Below, piece after piece: positions 53,901-64,000 of a stretch of 64,000 nucleotides of DNA. The notes beneath the pieces are model-generated. The model was not told where the DNA came from and did not search any database. It saw only the letters and a list, made by a program, of their open reading frames with translations. Location: NCBI GenBank assembly GCA_029582265.1, contig CM055822.1, positions 44,121,973 through 44,185,972 of the forward strand, in the 5' to 3' direction. The position numbers and the translations under genes were made by a program. The stretch's first letter is position 1. Every line of letters starts with the position of its first letter. Source of the DNA: Zoroaster sp. YZ-2022 (lineage: Eukaryota > Echinodermata > Asteroidea > Forcipulatida > Zoroasteridae).

Positions 53901-54340
53901 ATGTCTTTGTGGTCAGTTTCATTTCTCAACTGCTAGAGTAATCAGTTCAATGTAATATTTCTTTTGTAAGATTATATACATGTTTGGTCCATAGATGAGA
54001 TGGAGACAGAGACGAATGCTCAGTTCATCATGTCACCTACGTATGTGAATGGGGGTCAGTAAACGGAAGCCTACAACATCCCACTTACTAGCAGACATTC
54101 CACTGAATAAGAGTTTTCTCAAGAAGATTACCTACTATATCAACTTCAGGTTTGTTACGGGTGCCATCCAATCAAAAGTTTCTAGGAAGTATAGAGGACA
54201 TGTCGTACTTTCAAGACCCTAAAAAATTGCCAAAAATTGCAGGTATAACATGAAAATGTTTCAAGGCAACTGACAGCCCTCAAACCCCGTCCCCCCACAC
54301 CCAAACAAATTACTCTATTAGTATTATGTACTACCTTGAA
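50913..54340. other. Non-coding host DNA
   Basis: No supported gene. A GAGTAC tandem motif lies at 53,170-53,190. Confidence 0.3.
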
Positions 54341-54344
54341 AATG

Positions 54345-54560
54345 TTGAGATTTTGAAGCTTTACATGGTTGAGAACAGTAGGAGTAAGAGTAATTATCTT
54401 TCAAGAATAGTAAATAGCATTGCTTCTGACAAGAACTGGCAGTGACATTACTTTGTTTCAATCAGTGTACTCCGATTGTATTCAGGGGGATGAAGATGAT
54501 GAGTGTATACCGATGGAAACTTCAAGTGATCTCACCACCAGTTCTTCTAAGAGCCAACAC
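54345..54560 (+). mobile_element. Penelope 3'-end relic, decayed
   Basis: TTGAAGCTTTACATGGTTG, AGTAGGAGTAAGAG and then GATGAAGATGATGAG-GAAACTTCAAG-CACCACCAGTTCTTCT, in the same order as the relic at 27,645-27,835. The hammerhead core is damaged. Confidence 0.5.
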
Positions 54561-56580
54561 TATTAAACTGTAGAGGTAGTTACATGGTGCTACCACAAAC
54601 CTCATTATATGCATAATGATATTGACACTAGCCCAACACATGCTTTTCAAAAACCATGCCAGATGATAAATCAACATTTAAAAACACTCATATGAAAATA
54701 GTTTGCCAGGGTTGTACGTAGCCATATAAACTTATTCAGCGTTATTATGGGCATAAAGTCACAAAGTTGATTTATGGTAGTAACTGGATTAAACGTGCAT
54801 CAAAGGACAGGAAGTTGAGGTTAAATTGATTGGGGGGGGGGGGGGGTGCTAGGGTTACTGAAGACACTGAATCATGAAGGAGAATACAAACATTTCCCCT
54901 TTCTTTGTATTTCCAACTTTACCAAGGAAAAGTTACCCTGTGAGAGACGAGTCTTTACACTCCTGATATTTCCATTTCCAGGTTGTAAATAATTTTCGCT
55001 ACATGGAACATGAACGTTTGCTAATAATTGAGCATTTCATCCATGTTCATGTACCACAGAGTCTACTCAAATAGCTAATGCCTGCAGTTTTCAAAGCTTG
55101 TATGGATATTAGCTAATGAACCTTTCATTAGAAAACAAGCTTATAACTACTACATGATAACGTTGCAAGAAAGTTTTGCATTCATGCTTTCCCTCTTCCC
55201 CTGCCATCAGCAGAAGAGTTGTCAAAAAGTAAATACTTCCCAAAAGTAAGACCATAAGTTGTAATTAGCCAATTGACAATTCAAAAAAAATTTAATGTAA
55301 TTACATCCACTTGATTAAATCTGATAATTGCTTGCCCTTTTCATTTTGTTTATGGAAAAACCTTTAAATGCTAGATTTAGATAAAGCCAACATTGGTATT
55401 TTATCTTGGTATTAAGTCTTGTACAAAAATAAATTTAATTGATGGACTGCATGTTTATATACTGAGAGTGATCTTTATTTATAATATACTTCACTTTCAA
55501 CTCAAGTTTATAATGAACAAAAATATGATAAATTGACAATGATAGTGACACTGTAATCAAACATCTCCTTATTGTGACATGCTTATAAATTGTCTTTGTT
55601 TTCACCTATACTGCAAATTAAACAGCATTTATACAATTTTAAAACAAATTCTACATTGCTTTTTACATTTTCAAGGTTGTACACATATTTGGCAAAATTT
55701 CTGTAGCTGCTTCCAATCTATAGAATTATAAGCTAAAGATCAGATGCCATTTTTGTACATAAGAGTTGTATGGGTGCTTGTATATTGCTAATAAAACAAT
55801 GAAATACATATTTATTTTAACTGTCCATTTGGTTTTATGACTGACTTTTGTGGTTCCACTCTTCCCTCCCCCATAATCAATTAAAACCACTTTGCTGACC
55901 TGCCTATTGTAAACAACCTAATAATGAGTGAAATGACTTCAGTATAAATGAACCCAGCCATGATCCTTTGTTGACAAGAAAACGGAATCAATATGCATAA
56001 TAAATGTACGCTATGTATGTACGATTTAGTGACAGTTCAGAATAGGTGACATTCAGGGGCTGTCATTGGAATCGGTAATTTTGGAATAAAATGCCCGCCC
56101 CCCCCCCCAAGTTCTTGGTGATAGCATGTACTGCCACTGATGATGAACCGACACATTTGTTTTCTAAAATTATTTGGACTATCATTGCAGCACTATAGAA
56201 TCCAAGAACTAGGGATGGGAGGGGAGGGGCAAACAAGCAATGAAAGTAAGGGCCCAGACACAGGCCTATGCTTGATTCCAAATTACCAATTCCATTGACC
56301 GAAGACTGGTGCTTCATTATGTCGAGAATCACACCCTGCATCAATTCTGCATAGCTGAAGTACCAAGATGTTTCTGTCCTCTTTCTGAAAAAGATTTAAG
56401 ATTGAACAGAGGAGTAAGGACTTAGATTTTAACAAATTCAACATTATCAACAATCACTGGGAAATAAGGTAAAACATTGTTTAACTGATATAGAATGGAA
56501 AGGTGGTTATCAGACAGACCCCTTTTCTTGGACTGAAATGCCAATACTGCTATACATGAAGCAAAAAACAATAACAAATG
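54561..56580. other. Non-coding host DNA
   Basis: No supported gene; a G-run lies at 54,832-54,846 and a C-run at 56,098-56,108. Confidence 0.3.
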
Positions 56581-56586
56581 TATACT

Positions 56587-56860
56587 AGTAGTGTGGAGAT
56601 GGGGGTTTTTTCTGAAAGGGTAAAAAAAATGGTAAAAAAATGATATTTATCTCAAAAAATGCAATTTAGAAAAAAAATACGATATTTGTTAAAAATTATA
56701 TTTGTTGAAAAATATCATTTTCTGATTGTAGGTTTGGTTTGTGGGTAGTAGTAGGGGGATTAAAAAATGTTTATTAAAAAAAATGATATTTAAAAATGGT
56801 AGGTAGGTAGACTTTTTTTTGGAAAAAATAAATAAAATAAAAAATGTTCAAAAATGCTCT
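56587..56860. repeat. Left terminal inverted repeat
   Basis: Matches the reverse complement of 62,476-62,738 from AGTAGTGTGG to ATGTTCAAAAATGCTC, with small indels in A runs. It includes GTAGGTTTGGTTTGTGGGTAG and GGTAGGTAGGTAGAC. Confidence 0.9.
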
Positions 56861-56942
56861 CTCAAAAAAATATCACCAAAAAAAAAGTAAAAAAATTTAA
56901 AAAATATAAAAATATTATCTAGTTGATGAATGAGAAGAGAGT

Positions 56943-57144
56943 ATGGAATCAAAAGTGAAAGGATATGAAATGATAACACCAGTGTTTAAAGGACCGTCTA
57001 TGCGACCGTTTACAAAAAAAAAACGTGTTGCTAAAAGATTTAAAATTTAAAGATTATGCACCCAAAAAAGACAACGATTTAAAATTTAAAGATTATGATG
57101 AAGATGTAGCTGCACCCAAAGACGACTATGATTTTTATTTTTAA
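56943..57144 (+). pseudogene. Small basic-acidic ORF next to left TIR
   Basis: Starts MESKVKGYEMITPVFKGP, then a strongly basic run (PFTKKKRVAKRFK). A TAA at 57,048-57,050 ends this frame; after an indel the next frame reads FKDYAPKKDNDLKFKDYDED to DFYF and stops at 57,142-57,144. GATTTAAAATTTAAAGATTATG occurs twice (57,035 and 57,075), so slippage may have caused the break. The ATPase remnant begins immediately after. A small core- or packaging-type protein is conceivable; no family recognised. Confidence 0.4.
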
Positions 57145-57145
57145 A

Positions 57146-57704
57146 AAAGCAGAATTTATTTTAAATTTGTTAGAAAATGAATATCGTAAATATTTTTAAA
57201 ATATCGTCATATTATGTCCCACCATCGCTGACAACGATACTTATAAAAATAGAAAATGGATTTGGAACGATAATCGAGTGTTTTTTGAAAAATATTTCGT
57301 TAAACAAAGCTATAGAGGTATATAGCTTTGTATTCAAAGGAGATGAAACGTTGTTTATCATCGACGATTGTAGCGCGAATAAAGGATTGCGATATAAAAA
57401 AAATTCAGAAGAGCAGCAGCACGAGCTATCGCACTTGGCTTTTAGCGGTCGACACGTCAATCACAGTTGTTGAATTCTTTCACAAAAATATAATAGCGTA
57501 TTAAAAGATTTTAGAGAGCAACTCAAATGGGTGTGTTTATTTTATTGTAAAGATAGAGACTCGTTTGAAGATTGTCTTCGAGAAAATGATGTCATACCGA
57601 CGAAAGAGTTAAGAACGGAAATTCATGAAAAATTAAAACGAGTTAAACATCGCAAGTTGATTTTAAAAACGGATCAAACTACTAATTACGAAATAATTGA
57701 CTAG
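57146..57704 (+). pseudogene. Packaging ATPase remnant lacking Walker A
   Basis: Homologous to the left ATPase from just after its GKT: EFILNLLENEY, NIVILCPT-equivalent, then Walker B TLFIIDDCSANKG, LAFSGRH, ILSQKY, DFREQLKWVCLFYCKD and KLILKTDQ. The N-terminus with the P-loop is gone, precisely where the preceding ORF ends. Further lesions: a TAA near 57,174, frame changes near 57,290 and a TGA at 57,472. Inactive. The join marks one end of the internal deletion. Confidence 0.85.
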
Positions 57705-58128
57705 GTCGTAGTAGATTACTTAGTAATTGCTCTAGGTTACTGACTAGGTCGTAGTAGGTTACCTGTAGGTTACTTGTAGGTTATCTATAGGTTATCTATA
57801 GGTTACTTGTAGGTTATCTATAGGTTATCTATAGGTTACTTGTAGGTTATCTATAGGTTATCTATAGGTTACTTGTAGGTTACTTGTAGGTTACTTGTAG
57901 GTTACTTGTAGGTTATCTATAGGTTACTTGTAGGTTACTTGTAGGTTACTTGTAGGTTACTTGTAGGTTACTTGTAGGTTATCTATAGGTTATCTATAGG
58001 TTACTTGTAGGTTATCTATAGGTTATCTATAGGTTACTTGTAGGTTACTTGTAGGTTACCTATAGGTTATCTATAGGTTACTTGTAGGTTACTTGTAGGT
58101 TACTTGTAGGTTACCTATAGGTTACCTG
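57705..58128. repeat. 11-bp tandem repeat array
   Basis: About 35 units of GGTTACTTGTA or GGTTATCTATA in mixed order, with GGTTACCTATA units towards the right end. It lies between the ATPase remnant and the 205-aa gene, like the 32-bp array of the left element. Confidence 0.9.
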
Positions 58129-58164
58129 TAAAAAAAACAATTAAAAAAAAGTATTATATAATAA

Positions 58165-58782
58165 ATGGAAGAAGTTGAAAATATTTTAAATGAAGAGTCA
58201 ACAACAACTCCAGCCACTGACATTTCACCGCCTACGACGTTACTACTTAGCTTAGAGCCGCAAGCTAATCATACCGATCGGCTTCTTGCCGTCGTTAATG
58301 GAGGAAACTCAAACAAATATTTTGGTAAAGAGTATTCTGTCTGTGAAATTAAAGCTTTAACTAATGTTGAGCAAGATCAATTATACATGCAATATGAAGC
58401 AAAATTAGGTCATGAAATGATATCCTCATTAGGTAGCTCCGTTTTAACTTTATACGCGACTATATTAGAATCGAGTTTAAACTCGATTGATTTAATGGGG
58501 TATCATTTTGAAATTGATGACAAAGGTAAATTAGTTTCAGATTTAGAAAAAGATCCAATCATTTCGAGCGCTCTTTCATCGATATTATGTGAAATATACT
58601 ATAAATTTGGACCAATGATAGCACCAATGGTAGCGATACTAATTACAGGAAAACATTTAAAAAGAAAAGAAGAATCTTGTATTAATAATAAAAACGATGG
58701 ATCAGAATGTAGAGCAGACGATAAACAACCAAGAGAGCACATTGTCGTCGAGTCCGTCAGTAGTAACGAAAACACCGACTAA
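58165..58782 (+). CDS. Conserved Polinton-type protein, 205 aa (right copy)
   Basis: An intact frame from ATG 58,165, preceded by TATTATATAATAA. It aligns along its whole length with the left 205-aa protein, roughly half identical by eye, with the same hydrophobic stretch (FGPMIAPMVAILITGKHL) and KHLKRKEESCI. The 3' end overlaps the start of the next frame (58,697) by 86 bases. Conservation with many silent and conservative changes indicates past selection. Function unknown. Confidence 0.8.
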   Translation: MEEVENILNEESTTTPATDISPPTTLLLSLEPQANHTDRLLAVVNGGNSNKYFGKEYSVCEIKALTNVEQDQLYMQYEAKLGHEMISSLGSSVLTLYATILESSLNSIDLMGYHFEIDDKGKLVSDLEKDPIISSALSSILCEIYYKFGPMIAPMVAILITGKHLKRKEESCINNKNDGSECRADDKQPREHIVVESVSSNENTD

Positions 58783-59215
58783 AAAAATTAAAAATCCAAA
58801 TAGAGTCGCGGCTGGTAAAAAACTCGCGGAACTTAATAAAAAGAAAAAACAAGAATTAAAAAAAGAGTTAAATAACGAAACAACTAGACTCATACATTTA
58901 AAACCTAAAGACGCTATTAAATTACCTCTTGTCGAGCAAAATCCTGCCTCACCAGCGATTAAAAAGAATGAAAAAAGAATCCCTTTAAACTCGTTAGTTA
59001 GATATTTATACGCGCCCGGTGAAGGAGAAAAAGATACGAGACGTCGTGCCACCGATCCTATATGGAGTATAAAAATATTCAACATTCGAGAAATTATAAA
59101 AGCGCCGAATCAACCTTTCTTATATTATTTAGAAAAAGGGCCCGCTCGTAGTTTTGTAAGAGAAGAATTACAAATTGTTCCGTCAGATACGGAAAATCCA
59201 CCTAAAAAATTATAA
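58697..59215 (+). pseudogene. Integrase C-terminal part fused to a basic leader
   Basis: A 172-codon open frame. The first 55 residues are Lys-rich (KTPTKKIKNPNRVAAGKKLA) and absent from the left integrase. From NNETTRLIHLKPKDAIKL on it matches the integrase C-terminal region: NSLVRYLYAPGEGEKDTRR, RATDPIWSIKI and GPARSFVREELQIVP, to the natural end KKL. The catalytic DDE core is missing, so it cannot integrate. It may be a deletion product, or a basic protein retained for DNA binding. The Lys-rich leader could come from another viral gene whose end was joined here. Confidence 0.7.
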
Positions 59216-59277
59216 CATCTAACTTTTTTTTTTTTTTTGTCATATCCACTAGGCGAAATAACTTTGACACACGTTGT

Positions 59278-62200
59278 TCAACTACTTATTCTCATCGCTT
59301 TATTAAATTTTAACTGTAATCGATCAGCCTCGCACAAGTCAAATTCTTTCGGATGGTTTAATAAATATCGATAAAGATCTAAAATATTTCCTTTGAAATC
59401 TTTATCGGCATAATATTTTACAATTTTCTTAGGAACGCCTTTCATTCTATCTTGATACATGTTGTTGTCTAAAAGACAACAATATACTTTTTTACTGTGA
59501 AATATAGACTCAACGGCGTATTTAGCGGTTTTAATTTTTTCATCGTTTGGTTTATCAAAGTCAACGTGAAAACAACCTAAACCACTTTCATTTAAAAGTT
59601 GAGGTTTTATTTGTTGTATAATGTCTATTCCTTCTTGTGATATAAACATACTATCCGTATCCGTATAGTAAACAAAATCTTCTACGCACTTTTTAGTCAC
59701 TTTGTCTTCCATGTATAACACCTCATTCATTATACGTTTACTCATGCTTAGAATTTTAGCTCCGACGTATGGATAACTCGTCCAATCGACAATACCTTTA
59801 CTTTTTAAAACGCGCCATAATTTTTTACATACATGATTAAATTCTACTATCGATCCCGAATGTCTCGTAAGATAGTCCGAGAATTTTTCATTTTCTATAA
59901 AATCTATATATTCGAATTTAGGTTTTTGTATAAACTTTCCGTACGTAGAATTTAACATTAATTTGTAAACAATTTGTTTATTATTACCCTCTTTTTTATA
60001 CTCTACTCTTTTATTGAACAAAAGTTTCATAACTCTTTGAATGGTAAAATTTTGTTCGTTTAAAGGGTAAACGTAAGCGGCAATAATTTCGTATTCTATA
60101 CCGTGATTTTTTATATAATCTTCTAATTCAATTTTAGTAATGACAACCGTTCTACCGAGCATATCGTTGGTCCAATGTCTTTTTTCTTCATCCGTGTAAG
60201 TCATGCACGGAATATGTCGTTTAATATTAACCGTTGTAATTTTAATCGTGACAATAAAATCATTATAATCCCAAATGCTCGCGTCAAGAGGTAAAGGTAT
60301 GATAGAACCAGTAGGAAAACCTAGCATAGACATGCCGTCGGATATAAACTCGTCACGTCTAAATCTTGCAGAGAAATTTTAGTCGATTGTGGTTCATTAT
60401 CTCGTATACAAACTCTTCCTCCAATAACGCTTTGTTGTTCATATTTTCTAAGATGTCCCGTCGCGCTATAAACATCGTCCAACATTCCTTCACGTTTACC
60501 AAAATCAAAAGCCAAACTAGAAATGGCAAAATAATCCGTAAAATCTAATTTTAAATCTTCTTTTAACGTTTTCGCGAACGATTCTATACCGTCTCTCAAT
60601 ACGTATACGTCACGTTCGCAATAATCAATAGCGTATTGTTGTAAATTAAATTTATTAAATTCCCAATATTGTTTGGGTAAATTATTAGCGTAAGATGGAT
60701 CAATTTTTCCTAAACTTTTTTTAGTAATGTATCTTCTTTTAACCGATTCTGACGTTAATAATTTATATTGAAAATCTTTAAATTTACCTAGTTTTAAACC
60801 GAACATCTTGTTGAAATCTTTTAAAGGACACGGTATCATAGCTAACGAATCTCTAAATTCTAAATGTTCGTCGTCGAATCTTGCTTTAAAATAAACCACG
60901 TTAGATAGAGATGTTTCTATATAGTTCCAAACATGATCACATTCTTTTATGATAAATTTACTGTCGAACCCTAAATTGTGAAAATATACTACGGAATAAC
61001 ATTTCGATTCTTCCAACAAAACTTGTAATCCTCTTTGAACGCAATCAGGTCCCCAAAAACTTTTTCTGAAACATTGTTTCGATTTAAATATTTCAACAAA
61101 ACTAAAAAGATAGGGTTCGTGAAATTTAGTATCGGCAGTTGTTTCTATATCAGCCGCAAAATATTTTCTCATTGGTCTATCCCTTTTTTTACAGTATTTT
61201 ATATATTCCATTTTCTTTCTTTCTTTTTGAGGAAAAAAAGTTTGAAGCAACTTTACGTTGCAGTTACTCGCGCGTCAAATTCTTCTTCTCTAAATTTATA
61301 ATGATAAAATTTCATTTCTAAACTCGGTGGTATTCTTTCCAACAACTCATCTTTATGATCCATTAAATATTTTACGAGATATTTTGATCTTATAGTTTCA
61401 CAATTCTTAGAATTTTTTATTACATCTCTACTCGAAATGTTTGTGTTTTCGTTTACAAAAAAATGTTTGTCTATCAACGAAATATAAATCACGTCTTTTA
61501 ACTCTCGAGCATTTAATTTTGGTTTTTTCTCCATATTTTTTCCATCAACGTACCAAACCGTTTTTGTCTTGCAATAACCCGCTTTTAACAAAGTAAATTT
61601 TTTTAAATTGATAGGCCTATCGAGAATTGTTGACAATTTTACTAAAATATTTTGATTAGAAAAAACGTGCGGACAAAGTAGCCGAACTTTGTCTTGCAAG
61701 TCTGGATAATCGACAAAACATTGGACTAAACAATTATCTTGCTCAGGATCTAAATCTTCTAATTGTTTTATCGTATAAATTCCATATCTAGACATGTCTA
61801 TCTTCTCGCTTTTTAACGCGTATTTAAACCATCCTCCCTCTTGAGAACGTTCTGAGGGATTAGCTCTGTCTAAATCTCGAACGTAAGCAAACTCGTAGTT
61901 TGATTCTTCTACGGATTCTAACAATTGTTGCTCGCTTTGCGTCATGTTTTCGGGCCTTTCACCCTCTAAAATTTGTTGCGTTCTTTCATGATTAGCCTGT
62001 CTATATATAAAAGTACCGTCGTTGGCGCGCGCGACGATCCAATGAGCTTCGTCGGGGTTTTCAGTTTCTATAAGATTGTTATTTCTAGCCAACTCATTAG
62101 TAATTGCTTCTTTAAAATTATCGTATTTATTTATGTGTTCTCCAATGTTCTTGGCTAATGTTTTACTCACGGTTCTTCTACCTAAATTATTAGATCCACG

Positions 62201-62392
62201 AATTGGATGTCTGTGCATTTGTATAGCTTCTTCAATAGGTACTCCAGACGTACTGACAAAATTTCGTAACGCTTCTAATCTAGGTCTTGAAACGAATCTT
62301 CTATTCGCGTATCTTCCTCGATTGCTAAAATATTCTACGATCGATTCGTGTCGATTAGATCGATGCAATTGTTGATAATTAAACAAACTCAT
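59278..62392 (-). pseudogene. polB: Protein-primed-type DNA polymerase B in three frames
   Basis: Frame 1 (62,392-61,253, 379 aa): an N-terminal extension with DNCLVQCFVDYP and HFFVNEN; it may hold a terminal-protein or protease-like domain. Frame 2 (61,250-60,321, about 309 aa): 3'-5' exonuclease with Exo I (FAADIETT), Exo II (FHNLGFDSKF) and Exo III (YCERDVYVL), ending in motif A (DLDVTSLYP). Frame 3 (60,333-59,278, 351 aa): motif B (KLMLNSTYGKF), motif C (YYTDTDSMF) and RMKGVPKK. Catalytic residues are all present. The frames overlap or abut within a few bases, so two single indels would account for the splits. The gene copies the element's DNA. It converges on the integrase tail. Confidence 0.88.
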
Positions 62393-62475
62393 CCTCGCTC
62401 TTTATCTTTAGACCAAGATAATACATTTTCGAAAAAACATTTTAAAAAAAATTAAACAGGGGTTTTAAAATCTAG

Positions 62476-62738
62476 GAGCATTTTTGAACATTTTTTTTTT
62501 TTTTTCAAAAAAAAAAGTCTGCCTACCTACCATTTTTAAATATCATTTTTTTTAATAAACATTTTTTAATCCCCCCTACTACTACCCACAAACCAAACCT
62601 ACAATCAGAAAATGATATTTTTCAACAAATATCATTTTTAACAAATATCGTTTTTTTTTTCTAAATTGCATTTTTTGAGATATTTTTTTTTACCATTTGT
62701 TTTACCCTTTCAGAAAAAAACCCCATCTCCACACTACT
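62476..62738. repeat. Right terminal inverted repeat
   Basis: Inverted copy of 56,587-56,860, ending CCCCATCTCCACACTACT at 62,738, followed by the target copy ATACT. Confidence 0.9.
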
Positions 62739-62743
62739 ATACT

Positions 62744-63330
62744 AAACCTTAATTTTTTTGTAATAAACAACCATTTAAATTAAATTAAACGTTTCTCATT
62801 CGTATTTGATAATGAACATTAATTTCAACCCTGTAACACGTTAACATTAGATCTCACGAAAAATAGTATAAAACCTGTGAAAATTTATTAAAAATAGGGG
62901 CTCCCCCTCGTGTTTCACAAAGCTATATCTGGTACTGTCTTGTATTTTTTACATAATTGTTATTTTTTTCTCTCTCTCTCTAAGATAAAAGCACTTTGGA
63001 CAAATTAATTTGGTCATAAGGCCTGTGTCCCGAGACCCGACCAAATAAAAATGTTTGATAATATTTTGAGAATATGAAAATCTAAACCAAAATTGAAGCT
63101 TCCCTTTCAACATTTTCCTGTCAAATATATGAGTATCAGGGGTTAGGGCAATTTCACATAATTGCCAGGGGACATTGTCATGATGGTGTTCATCATGTAC
63201 ACTCCTAGATCATGTACTGTCTACCAATGTCATGGCAATGCAAACTATAGGCCTAATAATATTGATCATGATTGAGATGCTCACCCAGAATCCAGTATGT
63301 CCAGATAGATGCTGCTAATGCTATGGTCCC
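62744..63330. other. Non-coding host DNA
   Basis: No supported gene. Confidence 0.3.
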
Positions 63331-63339
63331 ACAGGAATA

Positions 63340-64000
63340 TTTCGATCTTTCTGTCGAAATATATTTCGATTCTTGGTTTTTTTGTGATTTTTAATAATTT
63401 CGTAAAAATCTCGTATAAATATCGACAAAATATCTTATTTCCGTGAGAAATTTTTTTTGGTGTATTTTCTCGACAATTTCGATTCATTTTCGATTTTATT
63501 TCGACGACTTTTGACTGTTTAGATCATTTCGACTGGCATTTCAACAAATTTCGACTGTTTAGACTGTTTAGATTGATTTCGATTTTTTTTCGATTAATTT
63601 TCGATTTAAAAAAAAAAATTCGATAAATGTTTCGATTTATTTAGAATGTTACGATTTATTTAGAATGTTACGATTGTTTAGACTATTTAGACAGTTTAGA
63701 TTTATTTCGACTGTTTTTCGAACTTTTAGACTGTTAAGACTATTTCGATTTCATTTTCGACAGTTTCGATAAAATGTCGACAAAATTTCGATAAATTTGA
63801 TCGAAACTTTATCGAAAAATATTGGTCAGGTTTAATAATTTTCGATTAATGATTTTTTTTTCGACAAATCTCGACAAATATCGACAAATATCGACAGTTT
63901 CGATTTTGTTTGACTCTTTAGACTATTTCGACTTTTCTCGACAAAATTTTGTAAAAAATCAAAAATCTTGATGAAACACGATCGAGAGAGTCGAAATCTC
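63340..64000. repeat. TTTCGA-rich cryptic repeat
   Basis: At least 660 bp dominated by TTTCGAT, TCGACAAA and GACTGTTTAGA words without a fixed period; it continues past the window edge. Simple-sequence-like, no coding potential. Confidence 0.6.

Larger units (their letters stand above)
56587..62738. mobile_element. Internally deleted Polinton-like element (right copy)
   Basis: Bounded by long inverted terminal repeats starting AGTAGTGTGGAGATGGGG and flanked by the 5-bp duplication ATACT (56,582-56,586 and 62,739-62,743). Contents from left: small basic-acidic ORF, ATPase remnant, 11-bp repeat array, 205-aa gene, integrase tail, polymerase on the opposite strand. Compared with the left element it lacks capsid, penton-like, MASIYGP and other structural genes, most of the integrase, and the 84- and 73-aa genes. 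The 5'-AG terminus and integrase-type short target duplication fit Polintons (commonly 6 bp). Orientation is opposite to the left element. Confidence 0.88.

Noticed and set aside
57705..58128. Telomere-like repeat
   Set aside because: The 11-bp units are not a known telomere motif and the array is inside the element at the same place as the left array.

Overview
The window looks like nuclear DNA of a marine invertebrate animal, possibly a deuterostome. It is AT-rich and gene-poor, with GT-AG introns, a tRNA-derived SINE with the 'gcgctatataaat' tail common in such animals, Penelope elements with GIY-YIG endonuclease, CR1-type and Tx1/L1-type LINEs, many MITEs and microsatellites. The species cannot be fixed from the sequence alone.

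The two outer parts are endogenous viral DNA of the Polinton/Maverick (adintovirus-like) kind. The left element (about 169 to 16,020) keeps most of a virion gene set: the tail of a protein-primed type B DNA polymerase, a retrovirus-like integrase, an FtsK/HerA-type packaging ATPase, a probable major capsid protein, several conserved structural or membrane proteins, a tandem trio of related MASIYGP proteins, and a zinc-binding protein. Most genes carry one to four breaks; the capsid and ATPase frames are open. A second, related element (56,587 to 62,738) lies in opposite orientation. It has inverted terminal repeats of about 265-275 bp and a 5-bp target duplication (ATACT), so both ends of this 6.15-kb insertion can be read. 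It has lost the capsid half and keeps a truncated ATPase, a homologue of the 205-aa protein, an integrase tail and a polymerase gene in three frames. Both elements carry a tandem repeat array at the same syntenic position, between the ATPase and the 205-aa gene, sharing the core TTACCTATAGGT.

One of the three MASIYGP genes is split by a 3.85-kb composite insertion flanked by TA. It has the form A-B-A-B-B-A, where A is a 190-bp inverted-repeat MITE and B is a 1.09-kb unit carrying two oppositely oriented tRNA-like sequences.

From 16.3 to 56.5 kb the DNA is mostly transposon debris: a 5'-truncated Penelope element and three further Penelope 3' ends with hammerhead-like motifs; a LINE endonuclease fragment; two inverted halves of a P2X7-like (ballast-domain) gene; MITEs of piggyBac, mariner and hAT type; three copies of a tandem-repeat element with Helentron-like ends; an array of palindromic modules next to GT microsatellites; and a CR1-like LINE with a 2A ribosome-skipping motif. 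The only likely ordinary host gene is a secreted protein with a PAN/apple-like first exon at 32.6 kb and a probable second exon at 38.4 kb.
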